Origin: Cribrihabitans_A neustonicus
Lineage (GTDB): Bacteria; Pseudomonadota; Alphaproteobacteria; Rhodobacterales; Rhodobacteraceae
NCBI RefSeq assembly: GCF_048820895.1
Contig: NZ_JBMERQ010000002.1
Span: 682,001-746,000, forward strand
DNA: 64,000 nucleotides
Direction: 5' to 3'
The notes under the pieces are model-generated. The model had not been told where the DNA came from. It was given only the letters and a program-made list of their open reading frames with translations, and did no database searches. How positions within the stretch are numbered: the first letter of the stretch is position 1; each line of letters starts with the position of its first letter. Positions 17,493 to 25,535 of this stretch are shown in pieces. The position numbers and the translations under genes are program-made.

Positions 17493-18347
17493 TCAGAAAT
17501 CGAGGCCGAGGTCCAGCGTGCGCGCCGAATGGGTGAGCGCGCCTGCGGAGATGTAATCGACGCCGGTGGCGGCCACCTCGGCGATTCGCTCCAGCCGCAT
17601 GTTGCCGGAGGCCTCGGTCGTCAGATGGCCGCGGGCCATCTCCACTGCCCGGGCGAGGGTGGCGGTGTCCATGTTGTCCAAGAGCACCGCATCGGCGCCG
17701 CCGGTCTCCAGCACCTCGGAGAGCTGGGCCAGCGTGTCGACCTCGATCTCCACCTTCATCATGTGGCTGACACTGGCCTTGGCGGCCTCCAGCACGGCGC
17801 GGATGCCGCCTGCGGCGGCGATGTGGTTGTCCTTGATCAGGATCGCGTCCGACAGGCCGAAGCGGTGGCTGAAGCCGCCGCCGTGCAACACGGCCTGTTT
17901 CTCGGCGATGCGCAGGCCCGGGGTGGTCTTGCGGGTGCAGGTGATGCGCGCGTCCGTGCCGCGGGTCTCTGCCGCGAAGGCGGCGGTGAGCGTCGCGATG
18001 CCCGAAAGGCGGCCTGCGAAGTTCAGCGCCACCCGCTCCCCTGACAGGATCGAGGCGGCGGAGCCTTCGATGGTCATCAGCGTATCGCCTGCCTTGCAGG
18101 GCGAGCCGTCCGGCAGCAGAGTCTCGACTTTCAGCCCGGCATCGACCAGGTGGAAGGCGATGCGGGCGATCTGCATGCCGGAGACCACGCCATCCTCGCG
18201 CGCGTTCAGCCGAGCGGAGTAGCGGGCCAAGGCCGGGATCACCGCGCGGGTGGTGATGTCGCCGTTTTGGCCCAGGTCTTCCATCAGCGCGGCGCGCACC
18301 ATCGGTTCCAGGATCAGGTCGGGGAGGGTGGCGAAGTGGGTGCTCAT
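17493..18347 (-). CDS. nadC: Nicotinate-nucleotide pyrophosphorylase (carboxylating)
   Basis: This 284-residue quinolinate phosphoribosyltransferase makes nicotinate mononucleotide from quinolinate and PRPP. DLGQNGDITTRAV, the arginine/lysine-rich TRKTTPGLRIAEKQAV, HRFGLSDAILIKDNH, VEIEVDTL and LLDNMD are diagnostic, with ISAGALTHSA closing the barrel. Start ATG 18347 overlaps the nadB stop by 4 bases, so nadB and nadC are translationally coupled. It is the last gene of nadA-nadB-nadC. Confidence 0.97.
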   Translation of the reverse strand: MSTHFATLPDLILEPMVRAALMEDLGQNGDITTRAVIPALARYSARLNAREDGVVSGMQIARIAFHLVDAGLKVETLLPDGSPCKAGDTLMTIEGSAASILSGERVALNFAGRLSGIATLTAAFAAETRGTDARITCTRKTTPGLRIAEKQAVLHGGGFSHRFGLSDAILIKDNHIAAAGGIRAVLEAAKASVSHMMKVEIEVDTLAQLSEVLETGGADAVLLDNMDTATLARAVEMARGHLTTEASGNMRLERIAEVAATGVDYISAGALTHSARTLDLGLDF

Positions 18348-19903
18348 CTTAGGTCCTCTTGCACCTTGGCGCGCAGGGCCAGGGCGTCGTCCAGGGTGAT
18401 GCAGGTGCGCCGCGCCCAGGCCGGGTCGGCGGCGGGGAAATCGTCGCGGAAATGGCCGCCGCGGCTTTCCTCGCGCAGAAGCGCGGCGGCGGCGATCAGG
18501 GTGGCGGTGGCGCAGATGTTGGCGAAGTTCTCGTCCCGCGCCTGTCCGGCTTCCAGCCGGGAAATGCTGACGAGCGCCTGGCGCAGGCCCCCGGCGGAGC
18601 GGCGGACGCCCGCGTGGGCAGTCATCGTTGCGCGCAGCGCTGCGAGCGCCTCCGGATCGAGCGCCTGCCCGCCCGCGGGGAATTCGGGGCGGACCTCCCC
18701 CATGCCGCCGGTCTCGGGCAGGGCGGCGATATCATCGGCGGCGTTGCGGGCATAGACCAGCGCTTCCAAGAGGCCGTTGGAGGCGAGCCGGTTGGCGCCG
18801 TGCAGCCCGGTGGAGGACGCCTCGCCGCAGACCCAGAGGCGGGCGAGGCTGGCGCGCCCCCGCATGTCCGCCATCACGCCGCCCATATGGTAATGCGCGG
18901 CGACGGCGACCGGGATCGGCTCCTTCACCGGGTCGATGCCGGCGCGCGCGCAGGTTTCGGCCACGGTTGGGAAGCGGGTCAGCACCTCGGCGCCCAAAGC
19001 CGCGCGGGTGTCGAGCATCGGGCGGCGGCCTGCCTGCGCCTCGGCAAAGATCGCGCGGGCGACGATGTCACGCGGGGCAAGTTCGGCGTCGGGATGCTGG
19101 GTTTCCATGAAGCGCGCACCGGCCGCGTTCACCAGCACCGCGCCCTCGCCTCGCAGGGCTTCGGTGGCAAGCGGGGCCGGGTCCTCGCCGATATCGAAGG
19201 CGGTGGGGTGGAACTGCACAAACTCCGGGTCGGCGATCATTGCGCCTGCGCGGGCGGCAAGGCCGATCACCTGGCCGCGGATGCGGGGCGGGTTGGTGGT
19301 ATGGGCGTAGATCCCTCCGGAGCCGCCGCCCGCCAGCAGCACCCCCGGCGTGCGGATCAGCACCGGGGCGGAAGGCATACCGCCCGCGCGCGCGACCCAA
19401 AGCCCGGTGACGGTTCCTCCCTCGGTCTCCAGCCGCACTGCCTGGGTGTGCTCCAGCACCTGCACCGAAGGCGCGGCGCGCACCGCGGCGACCAGCGTCT
19501 GCATGATGCGCTGGCCCGCCTGGTCGCCCTTCACCCGCACCACGCGGGCGGCGGAATGGGCGGCTTCGCGGTTCAGCACGTAGTTGCCTTCGGCGTCGCG
19601 GTCGAACGGCGTGCCAAGCCCGGTGAGGTCGAGGATATGGCGCCGCGCGACGCGCGTGACCATCGCGGCCACCTCCGGGTCGACGGTGCCGGCGCCCGCC
19701 ACCTCGGTATCCAGCGCGTGGGCGGTGGGGCTGTCGTTTGCCGCCATCGCCGCCGCCACGCCGCCCTGCGCCCAGGCCGAGCTTGCGCCTTCGCCCAAGG
19801 CCTCGGGAGAAATCACCAGCACCGGCCGCGGCGCCAGTTCAAGCGCGGCGTAAAGCGCGCCCAAGCCAGCGCCGGCGATGACGATACGGCCGGTCTCGAT
19901 CAC
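18344..19903 (-). CDS. nadB: L-aspartate oxidase
   Basis: This 519-residue flavoprotein oxidises L-aspartate to iminoaspartate. The N-terminal FAD motif reads IVIAGAGLGALYAALEL. SSAWAQGGVAAAM and NREAAHSAARVVRVKGD surround the isoalloxazine and substrate site. AHYHMGGVMADMRGRASLAR and GLHGANRLASNGLLEALVY are strong NadB signatures. A C-terminal three-helix domain is present. It lies 4 bases after nadA and overlaps nadC by 4 bases. Confidence 0.97.
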   Translation of the reverse strand: MIETGRIVIAGAGLGALYAALELAPRPVLVISPEALGEGASSAWAQGGVAAAMAANDSPTAHALDTEVAGAGTVDPEVAAMVTRVARRHILDLTGLGTPFDRDAEGNYVLNREAAHSAARVVRVKGDQAGQRIMQTLVAAVRAAPSVQVLEHTQAVRLETEGGTVTGLWVARAGGMPSAPVLIRTPGVLLAGGGSGGIYAHTTNPPRIRGQVIGLAARAGAMIADPEFVQFHPTAFDIGEDPAPLATEALRGEGAVLVNAAGARFMETQHPDAELAPRDIVARAIFAEAQAGRRPMLDTRAALGAEVLTRFPTVAETCARAGIDPVKEPIPVAVAAHYHMGGVMADMRGRASLARLWVCGEASSTGLHGANRLASNGLLEALVYARNAADDIAALPETGGMGEVRPEFPAGGQALDPEALAALRATMTAHAGVRRSAGGLRQALVSISRLEAGQARDENFANICATATLIAAAALLREESRGGHFRDDFPAADPAWARRTCITLDDALALRAKVQEDLR

Positions 19904-19907
19904 GGTG

Positions 19908-20960
19908 TCAGAGACCCAGCTTGCGGCTGAGGTCGATCATCCGCTGCACCGCGACGCGGGCCTTCTCGGCCACGCCTGGGTCGACCTCGACCGGCTCGGT
20001 CATGGTGTGCAGCGACCACAGGATCTTCTCCAGCGTGATCATCTTCATGTAGGGGCACATGTTGCACGGGCCGACGAATTCGACCTCGGGCAGCTGGTCG
20101 GCGATGTTCGAGGCCATCGAGCATTCGGTGATCAGCAGTGCCTTTTCCGGCTTCTCATCCGTCACGTATTTCAGGATGCCGCTGGTCGAGCCGGAGAAAT
20201 CCGCCTCCGCCACCACGTCCGGCGGGCATTCGGGATGCGCGATCAGCCGGGTGCCGGGGTTCCACTCGCGGAAGTCGCGCAGATCCTGGGCGGTGTACTG
20301 CTCGTGCACGATGCAGGAGCCTTCCCACCAGACGATGTTCTTCTCCGGCACCTGCTGGGCGATGTTCTGCGCCAGGTACTGGTCGGGCGTCATGATGATG
20401 GTTTCGGCATCGAGCGCGGCGACGATCTGCGCCGCGTTTGACGACGTGCAGCAGATGTCGGAGGCGGCCTTCACCTCGGCCGTGGTGTTCACGTAGGTGA
20501 CCACCGGCGCGCCGGGGTAGCGGCGGCGCATCTCCTCAACGCCCTCGGCGGTGATCGACTCCGCCAGCGAGCAGCCGGCCGCCATGTCGGGGATCAGCAC
20601 GGTCTTTTCCGGGCTCAGGATCTTGGAGGTTTCGGCCATGAAGTGCACGCCGCACTGCACGATCACGTCGGCCTCCACCCGGGTGGCCTCCATCGCTAGC
20701 TGCAGGCTGTCGCCGACCACGTCCGAGATGCCGTGGTAGATCTCGGGCGTCATGTAGTTATGCGCGAGCACCACCGCGTTGCGCTGCTTCTTCAGCTCGA
20801 GGATCGCCTTCACGTAGGGCGCGTGAATGGCCCAGTCCGCGGGGTTCACCACCCGCTCCATGCGGGCATAGACATCGGCCATCTCTGCGGCCAGGGCCGG
20901 GTTGGGCGCCAGATCGTAGTGGGCGGCGAGTTGATCCCGCATGGATTGCAGGTCGAACAT
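19908..20960 (-). CDS. nadA: Quinolinate synthase
   Basis: This 350-residue enzyme condenses iminoaspartate with dihydroxyacetone phosphate using an oxygen-sensitive [4Fe-4S] cluster. Cluster-ligand regions are VQCGVHFMAE, the SDICCTSSNA stretch and HPECPPDV. VLAHNYMTPEIYH near residue 65 is the first active-site strand, and LITECSM and GPCNMCPYMK line the pocket. It is first in the minus-strand nadA-nadB-nadC operon, giving de novo NAD synthesis from aspartate. Confidence 0.97.
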   Translation of the reverse strand: MFDLQSMRDQLAAHYDLAPNPALAAEMADVYARMERVVNPADWAIHAPYVKAILELKKQRNAVVLAHNYMTPEIYHGISDVVGDSLQLAMEATRVEADVIVQCGVHFMAETSKILSPEKTVLIPDMAAGCSLAESITAEGVEEMRRRYPGAPVVTYVNTTAEVKAASDICCTSSNAAQIVAALDAETIIMTPDQYLAQNIAQQVPEKNIVWWEGSCIVHEQYTAQDLRDFREWNPGTRLIAHPECPPDVVAEADFSGSTSGILKYVTDEKPEKALLITECSMASNIADQLPEVEFVGPCNMCPYMKMITLEKILWSLHTMTEPVEVDPGVAEKARVAVQRMIDLSRKLGL

Positions 20961-21289
20961 GGCAATTCCTCAAAGTTGCGTCCGGGGTGGCACTTTGGAC
21001 GCGGGTTGTTTCACGTTCGCCACGCGCACGCAAGCGCACGGCGGCGCTAACGGCGGCATCTGCGGTGATTTGGCGCCGCTGCGGAGGTGTACGGGACTGT
21101 CCAGTGGCGCCCGGTCCCGCGGTGGCGGCTGGAACGCCTCCGGCAGGCGTTCTGGTGGCGTTCAGGAGCGGGGATTTCCGGCACCGGTGCCGTTTTTGAT
21201 CCCCCCTGCGTCTGCTCCCGCGATTTTGCCTGGCGCAAGGGCGTGTTAGACCCGGCATCGAAGGAAGCCGCGGGAGAGACAAGCGCGCG
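20961..21289. other. Divergent intergenic region nadA / tupB
   Basis: These 329 bases hold the nadA promoter on the left and the tup leader on the right. No gene is recognisable; short frames crossing it carry no domain. The most structured part is the 21215-21276 hairpin listed separately. No clear NadQ- or NrtR-type palindrome was found by eye. Confidence 0.5.
21215..21276 (+). promoter_or_regulatory. Structured leader hairpin that would sequester the tupB ribosome site
   Basis: CTCCCGCG (21215-21222) pairs perfectly with CGCGGGAG (21269-21276). The right arm contains the GGGAG ribosome site 12-16 bases before the tupB ATG. Inside, TGCCTGG (21227-21233) can pair with CCCGGCA (21251-21257) with one mismatch. 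Such folding could make tungstate-importer translation conditional. It is not recognised as a known riboswitch class. Confidence 0.4.
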
Positions 21290-21994
21290 ATGGAAGATCT
21301 ATGGGCAGGGCTCACCCGGGCCGCCTGGCTGCTGGTCAGCCTGGATGCGGATCTGGTGGAGATCACCCTGCGTTCGCTCCGGGTGACGCTGAGCGCGCTG
21401 GCGATTGCCTGCGTCATAGCGCTGCCGCTCGCCGCGCTGCTGGCGGTGCGCCGGTTCCGGCTGCGCCGCGCCACCATCGCGGTGCTGAACGCGCTGATGG
21501 GTCTGCCGCCGGTGGTGGTGGGGCTGGTGGTCTATGTGCTCCTGTCGCGCTCCGGCCCTTTGGGCGTATTGGGCCTGCTGTTCACCCCGGCAGCGATGAT
21601 CGCTGCGCAGGTGGTGATCATCGTGCCGCTCATCGCCTCCATTGCGCATCAGTCCCTGCGTGAATTGTGGAGCGATTACCATGACCTGCTGATCTCGATG
21701 AACGCGACCCAGTTCCAGCGCATCCAGGCGCTGCTGTGGGACGGGCGCCGGGCGCTCCTGACCGCGGCGCTGGCGGGGTTCGGCCGCGCCATCGGCGAAG
21801 TCGGCGCGATCATGGTGGTGGGCGGCAACATTGACCACGCGACCCGGGTGCTCACAACGGCGATCGCGCTGGAGACCGGCAAGGGCGAATTCGCTATGGC
21901 GCTTGGGCTCGGCTTCGTGCTGATCGCGCTGGCCATTGCCGTGAACCTCGCCATCCACTGGCTGGGCCGCACCGAGAGCGAGGGGCGCTGGTGA
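21290..21994 (+). CDS. tupB: Tungstate ABC transporter permease
   Basis: This 234-residue permease has five or six membrane helices. ITLRSLRVTLSALAIACVIA opens the domain. The EAA-type loop near residue 160 reads ALLTAALAGFGRAIGEVGA, which is typical of the molybdate/tungstate group, and ETGKGEFAMALGLGFVLI follows. It sits with an ATPase and a TupA-type binding protein in the order B-C-A. Its stop overlaps the start of tupC (TGATG). Confidence 0.9.
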   Translation: MEDLWAGLTRAAWLLVSLDADLVEITLRSLRVTLSALAIACVIALPLAALLAVRRFRLRRATIAVLNALMGLPPVVVGLVVYVLLSRSGPLGVLGLLFTPAAMIAAQVVIIVPLIASIAHQSLRELWSDYHDLLISMNATQFQRIQALLWDGRRALLTAALAGFGRAIGEVGAIMVVGGNIDHATRVLTTAIALETGKGEFAMALGLGFVLIALAIAVNLAIHWLGRTESEGRW

Positions 21995-22704
21995 TGCAGA
22001 TGTTCCCTCTGGTGGCCAATGGCGCTCTGGTGCGCCGCCGCGGCAAGGTGCTTGTCGGGCCGGTTGACCTGGAGCTGAGCGGGCAGGGTACCTCCATCGT
22101 GATCGGCCCGAACGGCGCGGGCAAGACCACGCTTCTGAAGATGTTGCACGGCATCGTCCGGCTGGGCGGGGGCGCGCTCGACTGGGCCTGCCCGCTGGCG
22201 GAGGCGCAGAAGCACCAGGCCTTCGTGTTCCAGACCCCGGTGATGCTGCGCCGAACTGTGCTGGACAACATCACCTATCCGCTGCGGCTCACCGGCATGT
22301 CCCGCAGGCAGGCCCGGGCCCGCGCCGCCGACTGGGCGGGCCGGGTCGGTCTAAGCGATATCCTGGCGCGCCAGGCCACCAACCTCTCGGGCGGGGAGCG
22401 GCAGAAGCTGGCACTCGCCCGCGCGCTGGTTCGGGAACCGCAGGTCTTGTTCCTCGACGAGCCCTGCGCCGCGCTCGACGGCCGCGCCACCCGCGAGATC
22501 GAGGATATCCTCGCCCGCGCTGCTGCCTCGGGCACGCGTCTGATCATGTCGACCCATAACATGGGACAGGCACGGCGGCTGGCGGATGAGGTGATTTTCG
22601 TGCTGGCGGGCCGCATTCACGAGCGCGCCCCGGCGGATGTGTTTTTCGCGGGGCCCGCAACAGCCGAGGCCCGGGGTTTTCTGAACGGAGATATTGTCGA
22701 ATGA
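21994..22704 (+). CDS. tupC: Tungstate ABC transporter ATP-binding protein
   Basis: This 236-residue ATPase has Walker A GPNGAGKTT, signature LSGGERQ, Walker B VLFLDEP and the H-loop in MSTHNMGQA. The missing C-terminal oxyanion-sensing domain of ModC is normal for TupC. ATG 21994 shares a base with the tupB stop; a GTG lies one codon upstream. It overlaps tupA by 4 bases. It powers tungstate import from the cytosolic side. Confidence 0.9.
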   Translation: MQMFPLVANGALVRRRGKVLVGPVDLELSGQGTSIVIGPNGAGKTTLLKMLHGIVRLGGGALDWACPLAEAQKHQAFVFQTPVMLRRTVLDNITYPLRLTGMSRRQARARAADWAGRVGLSDILARQATNLSGGERQKLALARALVREPQVLFLDEPCAALDGRATREIEDILARAAASGTRLIMSTHNMGQARRLADEVIFVLAGRIHERAPADVFFAGPATAEARGFLNGDIVE

Positions 22705-23516
22705 AACGTTTTCTTGCGGGATTTGCCGCCGCGCTGGCGGTCGGGACGATGGCCGCATCGGTGGCGGTGGCGGAGGAGATCAAGCTGGCGGTGACCACCT
22801 CCTTCCACAATTCCGGCCTGGCCGGGGTGCTGCTGCCGGAAATCGCCCTCGACACCGGGCTGGATGTGCAGCTGCTGGTGGTCGGGACCGGCCAGGCGAT
22901 CCGGCTGGGTGAGGCAGGCGATGTCGATGCCATCCTGGTGCATTCGCGGGCGGCGGAGGAGAAGTTCCTTGCGGCAGGCCACGGCACCCACCGGCGCGAG
23001 ATCATGTACAACGATTTTGTCCTGATTGGCCCGGCACCGGACCCGGCCGGGATTGGCGGGGCCTCGGATGCGAAGGCGGCGCTGTCCGGCATCGCCACCG
23101 CGGAGGCTCCCTTTGTCAGCCGCGGTGACGACAGCGGCACCCACAACAAGGAGCTGAGCCTGTGGCGGGCGGCGGGGCTGGAGCCGGAGAGCTTCGGCGG
23201 CTGGTACCGCGCAGTCGGCGCAGGCATGGGGGCGGCGCTCAATACCGCGGCGGGGATGGGGGCCTACATCATGTCGGATCGGGCCAGCTGGCTGAACTTT
23301 GGCAACAAGGGCAGCCTCGCGCTGCTATTTGCGGGCGACCCGGTGCTGTTCAATCAATACGCGTACCTGCCGGTGAACCCGGAGAAACACGGCCATGTGA
23401 AGCACGATGCCGCGCTGAAGCTGGAGGCCTGGCTGGTCTCTGAAAAGGCGCAAGCGCTCATCGACGGCTACACGATCGGCGGCGAGCAGCTCTTCGTCTT
23501 CAACGCGGCGCGCTGA
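22701..23516 (+). CDS. tupA: Tungstate-binding periplasmic protein
   Basis: This is a 271-residue precursor with a Sec signal peptide (MKRFLAGFAAALAVG..., cleavage likely after AVA at about residue 24). The mature N-terminus reads KLAVTTSFHNSGL, containing the TTS oxyanion-binding motif of TupA. FVSRGDDSGTHNKE supplies the second anion loop, and ADRASW-like SDRASWLNF lies in the second lobe. TupA proteins favour tungstate strongly over molybdate. No tungstoenzyme gene is in the window. Confidence 0.92.
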   Translation: MKRFLAGFAAALAVGTMAASVAVAEEIKLAVTTSFHNSGLAGVLLPEIALDTGLDVQLLVVGTGQAIRLGEAGDVDAILVHSRAAEEKFLAAGHGTHRREIMYNDFVLIGPAPDPAGIGGASDAKAALSGIATAEAPFVSRGDDSGTHNKELSLWRAAGLEPESFGGWYRAVGAGMGAALNTAAGMGAYIMSDRASWLNFGNKGSLALLFAGDPVLFNQYAYLPVNPEKHGHVKHDAALKLEAWLVSEKAQALIDGYTIGGEQLFVFNAAR

Positions 23517-23542
23517 GCGTCGAAGCAGAAAAGGCGGGAGCG

Positions 23543-23646
23543 CGCCGTGCGCGCGCACGGCGGGGGCGTGTGCCTGCTGCCGGAATGCCGCCGCGCGTCA
23601 GCGCGGCGCCCGGCCCGACCGTGCAAGCGGTATCTCCGATACCGCT
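23543..23646. repeat. Cluster of three GC-rich hairpins between convergent tupA and phnF
   Basis: Three perfect stems lie in a row: a 20-bp palindrome (23543-23562), CCGCGC/GCGCGG (23591-23606), and AGCGGTATC/GATACCGCT (23626-23646). The middle part, 23587-23616, matches 40957-40986 in inverted orientation over 30 bases with one mismatch. They fill the space between two convergent gene ends, so transcription termination in both directions is the likely role. Confidence 0.7.
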
Positions 23647-23672
23647 GAGCAGGCGGGAGCGCCTCTCAAGCG

Positions 23673-24386
23673 CTACGCCTCAGCTCCCACCGTCAGTGCC
23701 ACCCGGTCACCGGCAAACCAGGTGCGGCCGAATTCCACCGGCCGGCCCTCGGGATCGGCATTCATACCCGTCGTGCGCAGGATCGGGCTGCCCTCGGAGA
23801 TCTGCAGATGCAGCGCCTGCGCCGCGGTTGCAAGCTTGGCGGTGATCCGCGTTTCCACCCGCGTGTAGTCCTCCACCCCGCAGGCTTTCAGCGCCGCGGT
23901 TACCGAGGATTGCTCCGCCAGCGCCTCCAGCATGCCGCCGAGGCGATCGGCGGGAAAGATGCTCTGGAACAGCGCGAGGGGGCGGCCGTCGGCGAGCGAC
24001 AGCCCATCATAGACGACGACCTCGGCGCCGGGCTCTAACCCCAGCGCTTCGGCTTCCCGCGTCCCGGCGGTGCGGCGCTCCAGCGCCAGCACCTGCTTGG
24101 CCGGAGCGCGCCCGGCCCGCGCGAGGTTCTGGTGGAAGCGCACCCGCTTGCCGATCGGGTAGTCGGCGGGGGCCGCGGTTACGAACACCCCGGCGCCGCG
24201 GCGCGCATGCACCAGGCCCTGCTCGGCCATGCCGGCCAGCGCCCGGCGCACGGTGTGGCGGTTGACCCCGAAGCGGGCGGCAAGCTGGCTTTCCGGCGGA
24301 AGCTTTCCGCCACTGGCGTAGCGCCCCTGGGCGATGTCGCCCGTCAGCGCAATGGCGATGGATTTCCAAACCGGTGTGCGGGCCAT
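23673..24386 (-). CDS. phnF: GntR/HutC-family regulator of phosphonate genes
   Basis: This 237-residue regulator has an N-terminal winged helix (about 10-75), with LPPESQLAARFGVNRHTVRRALAGMAEQGLV as the GntR recognition region. The C-terminal UTRA ligand domain includes LALFQSIFPADRL and ILRTTGMNADPEGRPVEFGRTWFAGDRV. It is divergent from phnG, with an inverted repeat in the 105-base gap. It is expected to repress the C-P lyase operon, in addition to Pho control; no Pho box was identified by eye. Confidence 0.92.
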   Translation of the reverse strand: MARTPVWKSIAIALTGDIAQGRYASGGKLPPESQLAARFGVNRHTVRRALAGMAEQGLVHARRGAGVFVTAAPADYPIGKRVRFHQNLARAGRAPAKQVLALERRTAGTREAEALGLEPGAEVVVYDGLSLADGRPLALFQSIFPADRLGGMLEALAEQSSVTAALKACGVEDYTRVETRITAKLATAAQALHLQISEGSPILRTTGMNADPEGRPVEFGRTWFAGDRVALTVGAEA

Positions 24387-24442
24387 GTCATCAAACTTTC
24401 ATTCTGGAGGGCTTGCCCCGGTGCGGGCAGGCCGGCTAACAT

Positions 24443-24471
24443 TTGTCTAGTTGTATAGTAAATATAGACAA
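24443..24471. promoter_or_regulatory. Probable PhnF operator
   Basis: TTGTCTA (24443-24449) and TAGACAA (24465-24471) form a perfect 7-bp inverted repeat with a 15-nt spacer. It lies in an AT-rich island of a GC-rich region, between divergent phnF and phnG and just before the phnG ribosome site. Location and symmetry fit an autoregulatory GntR/HutC operator. Confidence 0.6.
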
Positions 24472-24491
24472 CCCGGCAAGGGGCTTTGATC

Positions 24492-24947
24492 ATGAACGAC
24501 GAAAACGCCACCGCAGCGCGCAAGGGCTGGATGAGCCTGCTGGCCACTGCCAGCGAGGCGCGTCTGCTGGCGCTTTGGCGGGCCTATGGCGCCGCGCCCG
24601 CCTGCGGCTGGCTGCGCCGGCCCGAGACCGGCAGCATCATGCTGCGCGGCCGCATGGGCGGCAGCGGCGCACCTTTCAACGCGGGCGAAATGACGGTGAC
24701 CCGCTGCGCCCTGCGGCTGCAGGACGGCACGGTTGGCCACGGCTACGTCCAGGGCCGTTCCCATGCGAAAGCCGAAACCGCCGCCAAGATCGACGCACTG
24801 ATGCAGACCGGCGCGGCGCCAGCCTTGCGCGCCGCCGTGCTGGAGCCGCTCGCGGCAGAGCAACGGAAGGCCAAGGCCACCCGCGCTGCCAAGGCGGCCG
24901 CCACCAAGGTGGAGTTCTTCACGATGGCAAGAGGAGAGGACGCATGA
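24492..24947 (+). CDS. phnG: Phosphonate C-P lyase system protein PhnG
   Basis: This is a 151-residue subunit of the PhnGHIJ core complex. RKGWMSLLATASEARLLAL opens the family alignment. LRRPETGSIMLRGRMGG and FNAGEMTVTRCALRL, then GHGYVQGRSHAKAETAAKIDAL are strongly PhnG-like. With PhnH and PhnI it helps form ribose 1-methylphosphonate 5-triphosphate from ATP and phosphonate. ATG 24492 follows AAGGGG. It overlaps phnH by 4 bases. Confidence 0.95.
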   Translation: MNDENATAARKGWMSLLATASEARLLALWRAYGAAPACGWLRRPETGSIMLRGRMGGSGAPFNAGEMTVTRCALRLQDGTVGHGYVQGRSHAKAETAAKIDALMQTGAAPALRAAVLEPLAAEQRKAKATRAAKAAATKVEFFTMARGEDA

Positions 24948-25531
24948 GCGCCCCCGTATCGGCCGAGGCTTGCGCCGCGGGTTTCGCCCATCCGCCGGAA
25001 GAAGCTGCCTGTGCCTTCCGGGCGGCAATGACCGCCATGGCGCGGCCAGGCAACGTGCAGGAGATCGGCGCCGCACTGAGGGCGCCCGCCGGCATTTCGC
25101 AGGCCGCCGCCGCGCTGCTGCTGACTCTGACAGGACCGGAGACAGGCGTGTGTCTTGCCCCCGGTGTGGAAAGTGCCGGGCTGCGCGCCTGGCTGGCGTT
25201 CCACACTGGTGCCCCGGTTGTGGCCGCGCCAGAGGCCGGGTTTGCGCTCGGCACCTGGGACGCGCTGCTGCCGCTCACGCAGTACCGCGCGGGCACGCCG
25301 GAATATCCCGACCGTTCTGCCACGCTGATCGTCGAGACCGCGGGTTTTGCCCCCGCCAACGCGCGCCTGCGCGGTCCCGGTATCAAGGACAGCATCCGCA
25401 TGGCGCTGCCCGGCATCGCCGCGCTGCAGGAGAACGCGCGCGGCTACCCGCTGGGGCTCGATTTCTTCTTTACCTGCGGCGCGGAAGTTGCGGCGCTGCC
25501 GCGCTCGGCGCAGATCACGGCGGAGGACTGA
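24944..25531 (+). CDS. phnH: Phosphonate C-P lyase system protein PhnH
   Basis: This is a 195-residue C-P lyase core subunit. FAHPPEEAACAFRAAMTAMARPG at residues 11-33 is the typical PhnH opening. LLLTLTGPETGVCLAP and the C-terminal ALPGIAALQENARGYPLGLDFFFTCG, with the conserved glycine-proline pattern, are diagnostic. ATG 24944 overlaps the phnG stop. A four-base gap precedes phnI. Confidence 0.95.
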   Translation: MSAPVSAEACAAGFAHPPEEAACAFRAAMTAMARPGNVQEIGAALRAPAGISQAAAALLLTLTGPETGVCLAPGVESAGLRAWLAFHTGAPVVAAPEAGFALGTWDALLPLTQYRAGTPEYPDRSATLIVETAGFAPANARLRGPGIKDSIRMALPGIAALQENARGYPLGLDFFFTCGAEVAALPRSAQITAED

Positions 25532-25535
25532 GCCG

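Noticed and set aside
21215..21276. Possible glycine or molybdenum-cofactor riboswitch
   Set aside because: The GGGAGAGAC ending recalls such RNAs, but the core conserved stretches could not be found; only a generic leader hairpin is supported.
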